The notes beneath the pieces are model-generated. The model was not told the origin of the DNA. It saw nothing but the letters and a program-made list of their open reading frames with translations, and made no database searches. From Deferribacteres bacterium (GTDB taxonomy: Bacteria; Zhuqueibacterota; Zhuqueibacteria; Zhuqueibacterales; Geothermadaptataceae), in contig JACKDF010000048.1 in NCBI GenBank assembly GCA_020633655.1, forward strand, positions 1 to 6,870: a stretch of DNA of 6,870 nucleotides, in the 5' to 3' direction. Shown here in pieces: positions 6,170-6,870 of this stretch (position 1 is the first letter of the stretch; each line of letters opens with the position of its first letter). The position numbers were made by a program, and so were the translations under genes.

Positions 6170-6870
6170 CTATCTGAAATCACGCAATTGTTCGATCAAC
6201 TTACGCATATCGGCGGGCAATTCACTTTCAAAAGTGACCATTTTTTCTTGTACCGGATGATAAAACGATAGTTTGCGAGCATGCAACGCCTGACGCTTGA
6301 ATTCTTTGAATAACCCGGCAGCAAAAGCAGCTTTCTCCTGGTTCAAACCACTCATTCCCTGTTTTCGTCCCCCATAGGTCGGATCACCAAACACAGGAAA
6401 GCCAATAGAAGCAGTATGAACGCGTATTTGGTGGGTACGGCCTGTCGCCAATTCATACTGGCAAAGAGACATCATGTTTGCAAAGGATTCGATAAGTGAC
6501 ATGTGGGTGACTGCCCATTTTCCCCCATCTGCTGTAGCCATCATTTTTTTTCTATCGCGCACATTTCGGGCAATAAATCCTTCGATAGTTTGTTTCTCTT
6601 TTGCGGGTACACCCCAGACGACAGCCTGGTAGATACGACCAGCACTCTTATCTGCAAATTGTCGAGATAATTCTGCATGAACAAAATCATTTTTTGCCAC
6701 AACCATCAACCCCGAAGTATCTTTGTCAAGACGGTGCACTATTCCCGGACGCGTTTCGCCACTGAGTGTGGAGAGCGAATTGTAGTGGTACATTAAAGCA
6801 TTCACCAGAGTTCCCGACCAATTTCCAACCGCCGGATGCACAACCAGACCAGCTGGTTTATTGACAACAA
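6170..6870 (-). CDS. rluD: RluA/RluD-family 23S rRNA pseudouridine synthase (N-terminus beyond window)
   Basis: The reading frame is open to the right edge of the window, and 232 codons plus two bases of the next are visible. The bases at 6842-6868 continue the frame as VVNKPAGLVV, which joins HPAVGN to give the family's INKPAGLVVHPGAGN-type motif. The GTG codon at 6841 is therefore an internal valine, not the start. HRLDKDTSG (6710-6736) carries the catalytic aspartate at 6725-6727; the D-T-S-G context is that of the RluA/RluC/RluD group. ATGRTHQIRVH (GRTHQIRVH at 6416-6442) and FGDPTYGG follow, and the C-terminal LHARKLSFYHPV-type segment is complete. Enzymes of this group isomerise uridines in large-subunit rRNA in the cytoplasm. 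The NKPAGLVVHP motif favours RluD over RluA or RluC, but the S4 RNA-binding domain that would help confirm this lies outside the window. The catalytic part is intact. Gene symbol is by motif only. Confidence 0.9.
   Translation of the reverse strand, partial: VVNKPAGLVVHPAVGNWSGTLVNALMYHYNSLSTLSGETRPGIVHRLDKDTSGLMVVAKNDFVHAELSRQFADKSAGRIYQAVVWGVPAKEKQTIEGFIARNVRDRKKMMATADGGKWAVTHMSLIESFANMMSLCQYELATGRTHQIRVHTASIGFPVFGDPTYGGRKQGMSGLNQEKAAFAAGLFKEFKRQALHARKLSFYHPVQEKMVTFESELPADMRKLIEQLRDFR

Noticed and set aside
6170..6841. Complete short pseudouridine synthase starting at GTG 6841
   Set aside because: The frame continues upstream to the window edge and encodes the conserved NKPAGLVV stretch, so the GTG is an internal codon and the gene is cut by the window, not truncated in the genome.
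1..6870. tRNA/rRNA genes, CRISPR arrays, transposon ends, attachment sites
   Set aside because: No tandem spaced repeats, no terminal inverted repeats with duplications and no tRNA-like cloverleaf or GTTCGAATC-type arm were found by reading both strands.

Overview
The window is ordinary-looking bacterial chromosome with moderate, slightly AT-leaning composition. It carries six protein-coding genes and no visible RNA gene, insertion sequence, CRISPR array or prophage. Taxonomy cannot be fixed from this sequence. One exact TAnnTTTG element, SD-poor starts for the two plus-strand lead genes and a small DUF6249-like membrane protein beside an ECF sigma factor fit the Bacteroidota/Calditrichota/Ignavibacteria side of bacteria (FCB group). 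That is a weak inference, because other genes here have clear AGGAG-type ribosome binding sites.

Layout from left to right: bases 1-255 are an AT-rich leader. Next is a large plus-strand SNF2-family ATPase with an N-terminal SWIM zinc finger (256-3426). It converges on a minus-strand Gfo/Idh/MocA-type oxidoreductase (3481-4485), and a hairpin with a T-run lies between the two stops. Upstream of the oxidoreductase on the same strand, 42 bases away, is a 113-residue three-helix membrane protein (4528-4869). A 131-base divergent promoter region separates that gene from a plus-strand pair: an ECF-type RNA polymerase sigma factor (5001-5591) and a 16-base-overlapping two-helix membrane protein (5576-6112), which is probably its anti-sigma factor. 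Last, converging from the right edge, is an RluD-type 23S rRNA pseudouridine synthase (6170-6870), cut off at its N-terminus by the window end.

The functional unit worth attention is the centre-right block: ECF sigma, an unusual membrane anti-sigma candidate without the classical HxxxCxxC zinc motif, and a divergently transcribed small membrane protein. This looks like a transmembrane stress-response module. The oxidoreductase may be co-transcribed with the small membrane protein. The SNF2 ATPase and the pseudouridine synthase look like unrelated neighbours. No clearly new multi-gene system (defence, conflict or biosynthetic) can be demonstrated here.
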